DNA from: Paracoccaceae bacterium
GTDB lineage: Bacteria > Pseudomonadota > Alphaproteobacteria > Rhodobacterales > Rhodobacteraceae
Assembly (NCBI GenBank): GCA_007123625.1
Contig: SKKS01000075.1
Location: 1 to 19,414 of the forward strand
Direction of reading: 5' to 3'
Length of the DNA: 19,414 nt
A program made the position numbers and the translations under genes. Below the pieces are notes generated by a model. It saw only the letters and a program-made list of their open reading frames with translations, was not told where the DNA came from and searched no databases. Shown one piece after another: positions 6,850 to 13,765 of this stretch. The number at the start of each line of letters is the position of its first letter. Position 1 is the stretch's first letter.

Positions 6850-7749
6850 ATGTTCGACGAACCCGAAACTCTGCCGCCGATCCTGCGCGATGCGCCCGAA
6901 ACGACCGAGTTTCGCAAGCTGCGCAAGCGGATCGTGCGCGAGACCCGCGCCGCACTGGACGACTACACGATGGTCCGGCCCGGCGCGCGCTGGCTTGTGT
7001 GTTTGTCGGGTGGCAAGGACAGCTACACCCTGCTTGCCGCGCTGATCGAATTGCAGTGGCGTGGGTTGCTGCCGGTGGACCTTCTGGCGTGTAATCTGGA
7101 TCAGGGGCAGCCGGGGTTCCCGGCGACGGTCCTGCCCGAGTTCCTGACCCGGATGCAGGTGCCGCACCGGATCGAATACAAGGACACCTATTCCATCGTC
7201 ATGGACAAGGTGCCGCAGGGGCGGACCTATTGTGCGCTGTGTTCGCGTCTGCGGCGCGGCAACCTGTACCGGATCGCCCGCGAGGAAGGCTGCGAGGCCG
7301 TGGTGCTGGGCCACCATCGCGACGATATTCTTGAGACATTTTTCATGAACATGTTTCACGGCGGGCGGCTGGCCACCATGCCGCCGAAGCTGCTGAACGA
7401 AGACGGGGACCTGTTCGTCCTGCGTCCCCTCGCCCATATCTCCGAAGCCGATTGCGACCGTTTCGCCCGGGCCATGAACTATCCGATCATCCCCTGTGAC
7501 CTGTGCGGCAGTCAGGAGGGCTTGCAGCGCATGCAGGTCAAGGCATTGCTGGACGATTGGGAGCGCCGGACCCCGGGGCGGCGTCAGGTGATGTACCGGG
7601 CGCTGCAGAATGTGCGCCCCTCGCATCTGGCAGATCCGGCGCTGTTCGATTTCGCCGCGTTGACGCGCGTGGCCGGGGTTGGCGGCGACATCGCGGCCAC
7701 AGCCGCTGAAGGCTTGGACAATTTGAACGACAATTCCACCCCCCGGTAA
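6850..7749 (+). CDS. ttcA: tRNA 2-thiocytidine synthetase TtcA
   Basis: A 299-residue cytoplasmic ATP-dependent enzyme that thiolates cytidine 32 in certain tRNAs using a [4Fe-4S] cluster. The PP-loop ATP pyrophosphatase motif is SGGKDS (53-58). The cluster/sulfur cysteines are CALC (Cys128, Cys131) and PCDLCGSQ (Cys216, Cys219), in the TtcA arrangement. The motif VLGHHRDD (152-159) is also typical. Length is close to the E. coli enzyme (311). It starts 61 bases after yidD on the same strand. tRNA-Arg(ICG) is one of the reported TtcA substrates, so the tRNA-Arg(ACG) gene in this window may be a target, though C32 thiolation of that molecule is inference. Confidence 0.96.
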   Translation: MFDEPETLPPILRDAPETTEFRKLRKRIVRETRAALDDYTMVRPGARWLVCLSGGKDSYTLLAALIELQWRGLLPVDLLACNLDQGQPGFPATVLPEFLTRMQVPHRIEYKDTYSIVMDKVPQGRTYCALCSRLRRGNLYRIAREEGCEAVVLGHHRDDILETFFMNMFHGGRLATMPPKLLNEDGDLFVLRPLAHISEADCDRFARAMNYPIIPCDLCGSQEGLQRMQVKALLDDWERRTPGRRQVMYRALQNVRPSHLADPALFDFAALTRVAGVGGDIAATAAEGLDNLNDNSTPR

Positions 7750-7823
7750 GCCTTCCATCAACTTTCGCACGCTTTTCTGGCGCCGGCGCACCTGCTCCGG
7801 GCGCTTGGAACAAGGCGAGAAAG

Positions 7824-9407
7824 ATGCAGTCCTACATCACCCGCAGCTTGCGGCGCGCGCTGGGCCGGTTGACCCGTGGTGTCGCGTTCCGGATCGCGCT
7901 TCCTCTGGCCCCGGTCGTGGCCTTCTGGTTCGGCGGCGTGGGTTGGCTGGTGGTGTTCGCGCTGCTTGCGGCGGGGCTTTCGGCGGTATCGGCACAACTG
8001 CTGCGGCGGGCGGATGGCGATCCGGTGCCGCTGGGCGCTCTGCCCACGGATGATGCGGTCCCCCTCCGCCAGTCACTGCTGGACGAAATCGTAGCCAACC
8101 TTGATTCCGCACAGATCGCCGACATGCAGACCGCAGCGCTTGTGGTCGTGCTGGACGATGCCGCCGACCTGAGCCGCGCGCTGGGCCAGACGGTGCAGGA
8201 TGAAATCGTTCACCATCTGGCGCGACGACTGGAATCCCTGCTGCGCGGTGGCGATTTCCTTGCCCGGCTGGACAGCGCGACGCTTGGGATTGCGTTGTCG
8301 CCGCAGCGCCGGATGGACATGGCTACGATCCGGGCGCTGGCCGAACGCCTTCAGGCGCGGCTGGCCGCGCCCCTGCGCGTCAACGACACCTGGACGGAGC
8401 CATCGGTTTCGATCGGTTTCTGCATGCAGCACATGATCGCGGCCTCGCCTGACCTTGCCGGTGCGCTGGCGCTTCTGGACGCCGCCGAGATCGCCGCCGA
8501 ACAAGCGCGCGACCACGGTCCGCGTGGCATCTGCAGCTACGCCAGCGGGATGCAAAGCGCGGCGGCACGCCAGCGTGAACTGGCGCTTACCCTGTCACAG
8601 GCGCTGGACGACCGGTCGATCCTTGCCCATTTCCAGCCACAGATCGACGCGCACAGCGGCGCCGTCTGCGGGATGGAGGCATTGGTGCGCTGGCAGCGCA
8701 ATGGCGCGCCGGTCCCGCCCGGCGCTTTTCTGCCCGACATCTATGCGCTGGGACTGTCCGAAAAGCTGGCGCACCGGATGCTCGCGGATGCGCTGGACGC
8801 GCTTGTGTCCCTGGACGAAGCCGGGCTGCATGTGCCTCGGGTCGCGGTCAACCTTTCGGCCGAAGAACTGGGCCTTCCCCATCTGGCCGACACGATCCTG
8901 TGGGAGCTTGAACACCGCGGGTTGCCGCCGGAGCGTCTGGCGATCGAGGTGCTGGAATCGGTCGTGGCAGGTGCACCGGAACAGCGGATCGAACGGACCA
9001 TCGCGCGGCTGGCTGCCGCAGGTTGCGCGATCGAACTGGATGATTTCGGGACCGGTCATGCCTCGATCACCAATGTGCGCCATTTTGCCGTTACGCGGCT
9101 GAAGATCGACCGGGGATTCGTGTCCCGGGTCGACACCGATCCGGAGCAGCGGCGGCTTGCGGCGGCGATTATCCTGATGGCCCGTGAACTGGGGCTTGAA
9201 ACCCTGGCGGAAGGCGTTGAAACCGAGGCCGAGGCGCGCGTTCTGGCCGAACTTGACTGTCAGGCGCTGCAGGGGTTCGCGATAGCCCGCCCGATGCCGC
9301 TCGATGACCTGATGCGCTGGATCAGGACACGGACGCCCGCGCCGATGCCATTGCCCGGCCCGGAAACCGCGCCCTTGCAGGCAAATGTATCGCGCGGGCT
9401 TTCCTGA
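7824..9407 (+). CDS. Membrane-anchored degenerate-GGDEF/EAL protein, probable c-di-GMP phosphodiesterase
   Basis: A 527-residue signalling protein. A hydrophobic N-terminal hairpin (about 22-60) anchors it to the inner membrane without an obvious periplasmic sensor. Residues about 85-240 form a GGDEF-like fold whose signature is lost: the position normally reading GGDEF is LDSAT (149-153), so cyclase activity is not expected. Residues about 255-505 form an EAL domain with its catalytic set present: EAL (285-287), Asn343 in NLSAEE, Glu375 in IEVLES, Asp406-Asp407 in LDDFGTG, Lys427 in KIDRGF, and Glu463/Glu466 in LAEGVET. It should therefore hydrolyse c-di-GMP to pGpG, possibly with the dead GGDEF domain as a GTP-binding regulator. 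It lies 74 bases after ttcA and looks functionally unrelated to it. Confidence 0.93.
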   Translation: MQSYITRSLRRALGRLTRGVAFRIALPLAPVVAFWFGGVGWLVVFALLAAGLSAVSAQLLRRADGDPVPLGALPTDDAVPLRQSLLDEIVANLDSAQIADMQTAALVVVLDDAADLSRALGQTVQDEIVHHLARRLESLLRGGDFLARLDSATLGIALSPQRRMDMATIRALAERLQARLAAPLRVNDTWTEPSVSIGFCMQHMIAASPDLAGALALLDAAEIAAEQARDHGPRGICSYASGMQSAAARQRELALTLSQALDDRSILAHFQPQIDAHSGAVCGMEALVRWQRNGAPVPPGAFLPDIYALGLSEKLAHRMLADALDALVSLDEAGLHVPRVAVNLSAEELGLPHLADTILWELEHRGLPPERLAIEVLESVVAGAPEQRIERTIARLAAAGCAIELDDFGTGHASITNVRHFAVTRLKIDRGFVSRVDTDPEQRRLAAAIILMARELGLETLAEGVETEAEARVLAELDCQALQGFAIARPMPLDDLMRWIRTRTPAPMPLPGPETAPLQANVSRGLS

Positions 9408-9653
9408 CCCACTTTCATCGATCACCCCCGGTGTGGCGCGCGCCGTCCCCGCGCGTGACGTGCCCCGACCACCCACCCGCACACCACGCGCTGGGACGGC
9501 GGGCAACGGAGGGGGCGTCCAGAAAAACGGATGACGACGGGCGTATGGTCCCTCGCGTGTTGCGCGTTTTGGCCGATACCATGCTGCGCATCCGCATGAT
9601 CCGTAGCTGCACCCGGGAACCGCCATCCGGGCATCGCGCGCCCCGCAGCACAT
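9408..9653. other. Non-coding gap between converging EAL and pnp genes
   Basis: About 250 bases with no ORF of convincing composition. Frames on both strands are short, Arg/Pro/Ser-rich and resemble no family I know. No T-run terminator is visible for the plus-strand EAL gene. No tRNA-like or other structured RNA is recognisable apart from the pnp terminator at its right edge. Confidence 0.5.
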
Positions 9654-9685
9654 GCAAACGGCCCCGGGAACCAGTCCCGGGGCCG
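9654..9685 (-). terminator. Rho-independent terminator of pnp
   Basis: CGGCCCCGGGA (9659-9669) and TCCCGGGGCCG (9675-9685) form a perfect 11-bp stem around ACCAG, 24 bases beyond the pnp stop. On the minus strand the stem is followed by TTTG. The T-run is short, but the stem is very strong. On the plus strand no T-run follows, so it mainly serves pnp. Confidence 0.8.
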
Positions 9686-9709
9686 CAGGCGTCGCATAGG
9701 GAGAAAAGC

Positions 9710-11842
9710 TCAGCTTTCGGCGCGTTCGGCGGCCAGTTCGGCGCCGGTTTCCTGATCGACCATCTTCATGGCCAGACGGACCTTGCCGCGGTCGTCGAAG
9801 CCCAGCAGCTTGACCTTGACTTCCTGCCCTTCCTTCAGCGCATCTGACGGATGGTTCAGGCGGCGGTTCTCGATCTGGCTGACATGGACCAGCCCGTCGC
9901 GCTTGCCGAAGAAGTTCACGAAAGCGCCGAAATCCACCAGCTTGACCACTGTGCCGGTATAGATCTTGCCGATCTCGGGCTCGGCCACGATCGAATGGAT
10001 CATGTCATAGGCCTTCTGGATCGCGGCCTGATCGTTCGAGGCGATCTTGATCATGCCATCGTCGTTGATGTCGACCTTTGCGCCCGACACCTCGACGATC
10101 TCGCGGATGACCTTGCCGCCGGTGCCGATCACTTCACGGATCTTGTCGGTGGGGATCTGCATGGTCTCGATCTTGGGCGCGTACTGGCTGAATCCCTGCG
10201 GGGCCGACAGGGCCTTGTTCATCTCGCCCAGGATGTGCAACCGGCCGTCCTTGGCTTGCGCCAATGCCTGTTCCATGATCTCGAAGGTGATGCCCGCCAC
10301 CTTGATGTCCATCTGCAGGCTGGTAATTCCCGCTTCGGTGCCCGCGACCTTGAAGTCCATGTCTCCAAGGTGGTCCTCGTCGCCCAGGATATCCGACAGT
10401 ACTGCAAAGCGACCGTCATCTTCCAGGATCAGGCCCATGGCCACGCCGGCCACGGGGGCCTTGAGCGGCACGCCCGCATCCATCATCGCCAGCGACCCGC
10501 CACAGACCGTGGCCATGGAGCTGGAGCCGTTCGATTCCGTGATCTCGGACACGATCCGGATGGTGTAGGGAAAGTCCGTTGCTGGCGGCAGCACCGCCTG
10601 CAGCGCCCGCCAGGCCAGTTTCCCGTGCCCGATCTCGCGCCGTCCCGGAGGACCGAAGCGCCCCACCTCGCCCACCGAATAGGGGGGGAAGTTGTAGTGC
10701 AGCAGGAAGTTCGACTTGAAGGTGCCGGTCAGCGCATCCATGAACTGTTCGTCGTCGCCGGTGCCCAGGGTGGCCACGCAGAGCGACTGCGTTTCCCCGC
10801 GGGTGAACAGTGCCGAGCCGTGGGTGCGCGGCAGCACGCCGGTTTCGCCCACGATGGGCCTGATGGTGGTCTGGTCGCGCCCGTCGATGCGTGGGGCGCC
10901 ACCGATGATGTCGCCACGCAGGATCGACGATTCCAGCTTCTTGAATGCCGAGCCGAGGTTCTCGTCGGTCAGCTGGTCCTCGGTCAGCGCCGCGCGCACG
11001 GTCTCGCGGGCGGCGGCGATGGCGGTGGTGCGTTCCTGCTTGTCGCGCAAGGCGAAGGCCGCGCGCATCGGGGCCTCGCCCGCCGCCTTGACGGCTGCGT
11101 AGAGCGCCGCATAATCTGGCGGCGAGAAGTCGAATGGCTCCTTGGCGGCGACTTCGGCCAGCGAAACGATCAGGTCAATCACCGGCTGATAGCTGTCATG
11201 AGCGAATTTCACCGCGCCCAGGATTTCGGCCTCGGTCAGCTCATAGGCTTCGGACTCGACCATCATCACGGCGTCGCGGGTGCCCGCAACGACCAGATCC
11301 AGCCGCTGCTCGCCGTTCTCGCGCAGCTTGTGCATGTCCTCGCAATCGGGGTTCAGGACATATTCGCCGTCGACGAAGCCGACGCGGCAGGCCGCGATCG
11401 GTCCCATGAACGGCACGCCCGAGATCGTCAGCGCGGCGGAAGCGGCGATCATCGCCACCATGTCGGGCTCATTGACCAGATCGTGGCTGAGCACGGTGCA
11501 GATGACCAGAACTTCATTCTTGAACCCGTCCACGAACAGCGGGCGGATGGGCCGGTCGATCAGACGTGAAGTAAGGGTTTCCTTTTCGCTCGGCCGGGCC
11601 TCGCGCTTGAAGAAGCCGCCGGGCACCTTGCCCGCAGCGTAATAGCGTTCCTGATAATGCACCGTGAGCGGGAAAAAGTCCTGCCCCGGCTTGGCCTGCT
11701 TGGCGAAGGTCACATTGGCCATGACGCTGGTTTCCCCCAGCGTGGCAATGACCGAGCCATCGGCCTGACGGGCCACACGGCCCGTTTCCAGTGTGAGCGT
11801 TTCCTGGCCCCACTGGATCGATTTCTTGGCGATATTGAACAT
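9710..11842 (-). CDS. pnp: Polyribonucleotide nucleotidyltransferase (PNPase)
   Basis: A 710-residue phosphorolytic 3'-5' exoribonuclease, trimeric in the cytoplasm and often part of the RNA degradosome. Domains in order: RNase PH-like 1 (about 10-145), alpha-helical linker (about 240-320), RNase PH-like 2 (about 325-545), KH (about 562-620, GTGGK at 573-577) and S1 (about 622-693, GTVVKLVDFGAFV). The second core keeps the metal/phosphate residues in LGDEDHLGDMDFK (Asp488, Asp494, Asp496, Lys498). Length is standard. ATG 11842 follows an AGAGGA Shine-Dalgarno with 8-base spacing. It has its own terminator and a structured leader. The upstream neighbour is a DksA-like gene with its own terminator, so pnp is probably transcribed alone, without the common rpsO partner. 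Confidence 0.98.
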   Translation of the reverse strand: MFNIAKKSIQWGQETLTLETGRVARQADGSVIATLGETSVMANVTFAKQAKPGQDFFPLTVHYQERYYAAGKVPGGFFKREARPSEKETLTSRLIDRPIRPLFVDGFKNEVLVICTVLSHDLVNEPDMVAMIAASAALTISGVPFMGPIAACRVGFVDGEYVLNPDCEDMHKLRENGEQRLDLVVAGTRDAVMMVESEAYELTEAEILGAVKFAHDSYQPVIDLIVSLAEVAAKEPFDFSPPDYAALYAAVKAAGEAPMRAAFALRDKQERTTAIAAARETVRAALTEDQLTDENLGSAFKKLESSILRGDIIGGAPRIDGRDQTTIRPIVGETGVLPRTHGSALFTRGETQSLCVATLGTGDDEQFMDALTGTFKSNFLLHYNFPPYSVGEVGRFGPPGRREIGHGKLAWRALQAVLPPATDFPYTIRIVSEITESNGSSSMATVCGGSLAMMDAGVPLKAPVAGVAMGLILEDDGRFAVLSDILGDEDHLGDMDFKVAGTEAGITSLQMDIKVAGITFEIMEQALAQAKDGRLHILGEMNKALSAPQGFSQYAPKIETMQIPTDKIREVIGTGGKVIREIVEVSGAKVDINDDGMIKIASNDQAAIQKAYDMIHSIVAEPEIGKIYTGTVVKLVDFGAFVNFFGKRDGLVHVSQIENRRLNHPSDALKEGQEVKVKLLGFDDRGKVRLAMKMVDQETGAELAAERAES

Positions 11843-11857
11843 TCAACGTTTCCTCTG

Positions 11858-11909
11858 GGGAGCGCTCCCGGCCCCTGCCGGGTCTCCCGTGTCAATGGCG
11901 GCCCCATTG
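11858..11909 (-). promoter_or_regulatory. Structured pnp leader with three hairpins
   Basis: Just upstream of the pnp Shine-Dalgarno there are three adjacent inverted repeats. GGGAGCGCTCCC (11858-11869) is a perfect 12-base palindrome. CCCGGC/GCCGGG (11867-11882) has a 4-base loop, and CAATGG/CCATTG (11893-11909) has a 5-base loop. The first two share bases and could be alternative folds. E. coli PNPase represses itself through an RNase III-cleaved leader hairpin. An analogous role here is inference. Confidence 0.4.
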
Positions 11910-11979
11910 CCGCCGACCCCTATCCTTCGCATCACGCCGGAGTCAGAGCGTCACGTCACAGATGCGCGGGCCTTACATC

Positions 11980-12005
11980 AAAACCGCCCCTTTGGGAAGG
12001 GGCGG
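11980..12005 (-). terminator. Rho-independent terminator of the DksA-like gene
   Basis: CCGCCCCTT (11984-11992) and AAGGGGCGG (11997-12005) form a 9-bp perfect stem with the loop TGGG. On the minus strand it is followed directly by TTTT. It lies about 75 bases beyond the stop of the DksA-like gene and insulates pnp from the upstream transcript. Confidence 0.8.
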
Positions 12006-12080
12006 GCGGTTGCGTATGGATCAACAGCCCGGCATGCCCGCCAACCCTCCCGGCATTCAGGGCTTGAGGGTGGGCGAGGT

Positions 12081-12398
12081 TCAGCGTGCGCAGTCGCGGC
12101 AAAACGGGGTGAAGGGCAGCACATTCAGGCGCTCTTCGCTGATGGGGGCGCCGCAGATCGAACAGTCGCCGTAGTCGCCGCTTTCGATCCGGTCGAGTGC
12201 GGCATCGATCCGCACGATTTCCGCCTGTGCCGACAGCCCCATGCCTTCAAGCACTTCGTCTTGTTCACGCTCTGTGGCGGCGTCTTCCCAGTCGCGGGTG
12301 TTGTGCGTTTCCAGCTCGGATTCCACCGCTACCATGCGTTCCAGCAGTTCCGCGCGGCGGGTTTCAAGCTGATGCTTGCGTTCTTCCAATGTCTTCAT
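12081..12398 (-). CDS. Short TraR/DksA-family zinc-finger protein
   Basis: A 105-residue DksA-like protein, expected to enter the RNA polymerase secondary channel and adjust initiation, possibly with ppGpp. Residues about 1-70 form two charged helices of a coiled-coil. The tip carries DWEDAAT (Asp36, Asp39, Ala41), matching the Asp-x-x-Asp-x-Ala tip motif of E. coli DksA. The zinc finger is complete: Cys79, Cys82, Cys100 and Cys103 (C-x2-C-x17-C-x2-C). At 105 residues it is clearly shorter than classical DksA (about 150), mainly at the N-terminus. I chose ATG 12398 because of the GGAGG 6 bases upstream. A frame-open ATG at 12422 lacks such support. An FNR-type operator precedes it and a strong terminator follows it, so it seems to be a single-gene transcript. 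Confidence 0.92.
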   Translation of the reverse strand: MKTLEERKHQLETRRAELLERMVAVESELETHNTRDWEDAATEREQDEVLEGMGLSAQAEIVRIDAALDRIESGDYGDCSICGAPISEERLNVLPFTPFCRDCAR

Positions 12399-12448
12399 GG
12401 GCCACCTCCGTTGACGGCCCATGTTGCCAGTACATGCCCGCTTGTGCC

Positions 12449-12462
12449 TTGATCCGGGTCAA
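12449..12462. promoter_or_regulatory. FNR/FnrL-type operator upstream of the DksA-like gene
   Basis: TTGATCCGGGTCAA matches the FNR-family pattern TTGAT-N4-ATCAA with one deviation (GTCAA). It is palindromic except for that pair and lies in the 76-base gap between the FKBP stop and the DksA-like start. Its centre is 57 bases before the ATG. If it sits at -41.5, as in class II activation, the start point is near 12414, giving a 16-base leader. A weak -10 (CAACAT on the minus strand, 12426-12421) then falls in place. This predicts low-oxygen or redox control by FnrL or a Dnr/Nnr-type homologue. Confidence 0.65.
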
Positions 12463-12474
12463 TCGCCCGGAGGT

Positions 12475-12903
12475 TCAATCGACGTCGACGATTTCCACCG
12501 CAAAGGTCAGGTCCTTGCCCGCCAGCGGGTGGTTGGCGTCGAGCACGACCACCTCGTCGCTGACTTCGGTGACGGTTACCGGCATCGCCTGGCCGTCGGG
12601 GGTCTGGACCTGCAGGCGGCTGCCTATCTCCAGCGGGATGTGGTCGGGGATCTGTTCGCGCGGAACGCCCTGGCGCGCCTGCGGCTGGTAATCGCCATAC
12701 GCTTCGGTTGCCGGGATGGTCACGGTCTTTTCCTCGCCGGCGGCCATGCCTTCGATCGCAGATTCCAGCCCGGGGATGATCTGCCCGGCACCGATGGTGA
12801 ACTGTAGCGGCTCGCGCCCGTCCGAGGAATCGAACACCGATCCGTCGTCCAGCGTACCGGTGTAATGAATACGAACCGTGTCGCCCCTTTTGGCCTGGGT
12901 CAT
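12475..12903 (-). CDS. FKBP-type peptidyl-prolyl isomerase (SlyD-like)
   Basis: A 142-residue cytoplasmic proline isomerase/chaperone. The FKBP core contains VRIHYTGTLDDGSVFDSS (10-27) and IGAGQIIPGLESAIEGM (37-53). The insert-in-flap region follows at about 65-120 (IPATEAYGDYQP, VPREQIP). The protein ends in the SlyD hallmark DANHPLAGKDLTFAVEI (122-138). The His/Cys-rich metal-binding tail of E. coli SlyD is absent. ATG 12903 follows an AAAGGA, and the core begins right after it. The longer open frame to 12969 is Pro/Thr-rich and not family-like. The DksA-like gene lies 76 bases downstream, but the FNR site and new ribosome-binding site there suggest separate expression. Confidence 0.95.
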   Translation of the reverse strand: MTQAKRGDTVRIHYTGTLDDGSVFDSSDGREPLQFTIGAGQIIPGLESAIEGMAAGEEKTVTIPATEAYGDYQPQARQGVPREQIPDHIPLEIGSRLQVQTPDGQAMPVTVTEVSDEVVVLDANHPLAGKDLTFAVEIVDVD

Positions 12904-12980
12904 GGATAATCCTTTGTTCGGTGGGTGAGTTGTCGGAGGCCGCGTGTCCGGCGGGTGCTCCATACGCAAGACTGCAGTGT

Positions 12981-13014
12981 AACCCGGATTCCCGTTCGGG
13001 ACAAACCCCGGGTT
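12981..13014. repeat. Nested inverted repeat in the divergent FKBP/dehalogenase region
   Basis: An outer stem AACCCGG (12981-12987)/CCGGGTT (13008-13014) encloses an inner stem TCCCG (12990-12994)/CGGGA (12997-13001) with a TT loop. On the plus strand TCTTTT follows about 6 bases later, giving a terminator-like look. No plus-strand gene ends nearby, so it may be a leader attenuator for the dehalogenase operon, a leader fold of the FKBP message, or a remnant. Confidence 0.45.
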
Positions 13015-13072
13015 CTGGCCTCTTTTACCCGGCGTCGGCCTGTGCGACTGTAATCGTCAAAGGAGTCCCGAA

Positions 13073-13762
13073 ATGCCGGTCAAGGCTTGTGTCTTCGATG
13101 CCTATGGCACGTTGTTCGATGTTGCCGGTGCGGCGCGGATTGCTGCTGCGGAACCAAGCGCTGCTGCATGGTCCGGGCGCTGGCCGCAGATCGCCGAAAG
13201 CTGGCGGCGCAAGCAGCTTGAATACACATGGTTGCGGGCCTGCGCCGGGGCGCACACGGATTTCTGGCAAGTTACCTGTGACGGGCTGGACTGGGCGCTT
13301 GAGGCGGCCGGACTGGACGGGGACGTGGCTTTGCGCGCGCATCTGCTGGCCCTTTACCGCACGCTTCCCGCCTATGGCGAGGTGCCGCAGACCCTGGCGC
13401 GATTGCGCGCTGCCGGACTGCCCTGCGCGATCCTGTCGAATGGCAACCCGCCGATGCTCGCTGAAGCCGTCGCCTCGGCCGGGATCGGGCAGCATCTGGC
13501 CGCGGTCATCTCGGTCGAGGATGCAGGCGTGTTCAAGCCCCACCCCCGGGTCTATGCGTTGATCGAGCGCGCGCTTGTCCTGCCTCCGCACGAGGTGGCG
13601 TTTGTGTCCTCGAACTGTTGGGACGCCTGCGCGGCTGCGGGCTTTGGCCTGACCGCCGTCTGGGTCAACCGCGACGGCGCGCCTATGGACCGGCTGCATG
13701 CGCGGCCCGCGCATGTGCTGTGCGATCTTTCCCCACTTCCCGAACTTGTCTCAAGGCTTTGA
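13073..13762 (+). CDS. Haloacid dehalogenase, type II (L-2-haloacid dehalogenase family)
   Basis: A 229-residue HAD-superfamily hydrolase. The family converts L-2-haloacids to D-2-hydroxyacids by attack of an active-site Asp. The residues expected of an L-DEX-type enzyme are in place: nucleophile Asp9 and Thr13 in FDAYGTLFD, Arg45 in SWRRKQLEYTWL, Ser122-Asn123 in ILSNGNP, Lys155 in FKPHP, Tyr161, and SSNCWD with Asn181 and Asp184. Spacing between them matches the family with constant offset. ATG 13073 follows AAAGGAG. It is the first gene of a four-gene run, with the alpha/beta hydrolase starting 3 bases after its stop. The natural substrate need not be halogenated. The motif set supports the family, not a specific compound. 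Confidence 0.92.
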   Translation: MPVKACVFDAYGTLFDVAGAARIAAAEPSAAAWSGRWPQIAESWRRKQLEYTWLRACAGAHTDFWQVTCDGLDWALEAAGLDGDVALRAHLLALYRTLPAYGEVPQTLARLRAAGLPCAILSNGNPPMLAEAVASAGIGQHLAAVISVEDAGVFKPHPRVYALIERALVLPPHEVAFVSSNCWDACAAAGFGLTAVWVNRDGAPMDRLHARPAHVLCDLSPLPELVSRL

Positions 13763-13765
13763 TTC

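Noticed and set aside
9415..9697. Small frames on both strands in the gap between the EAL gene and pnp.
   Set aside because: Short, Arg/Pro/Ser-rich, overlapping each other, without ribosome-binding sites or family resemblance.
9851..11569. 572-codon plus-strand frame opposite pnp.
   Set aside because: An antisense shadow of an unmistakable PNPase, with His/Asp/Gly-rich composition and no family features.
13049..13054. TGTAAT as a -10 box for the dehalogenase operon.
   Set aside because: No -35 at proper spacing, and the implied start would cut into the Shine-Dalgarno.
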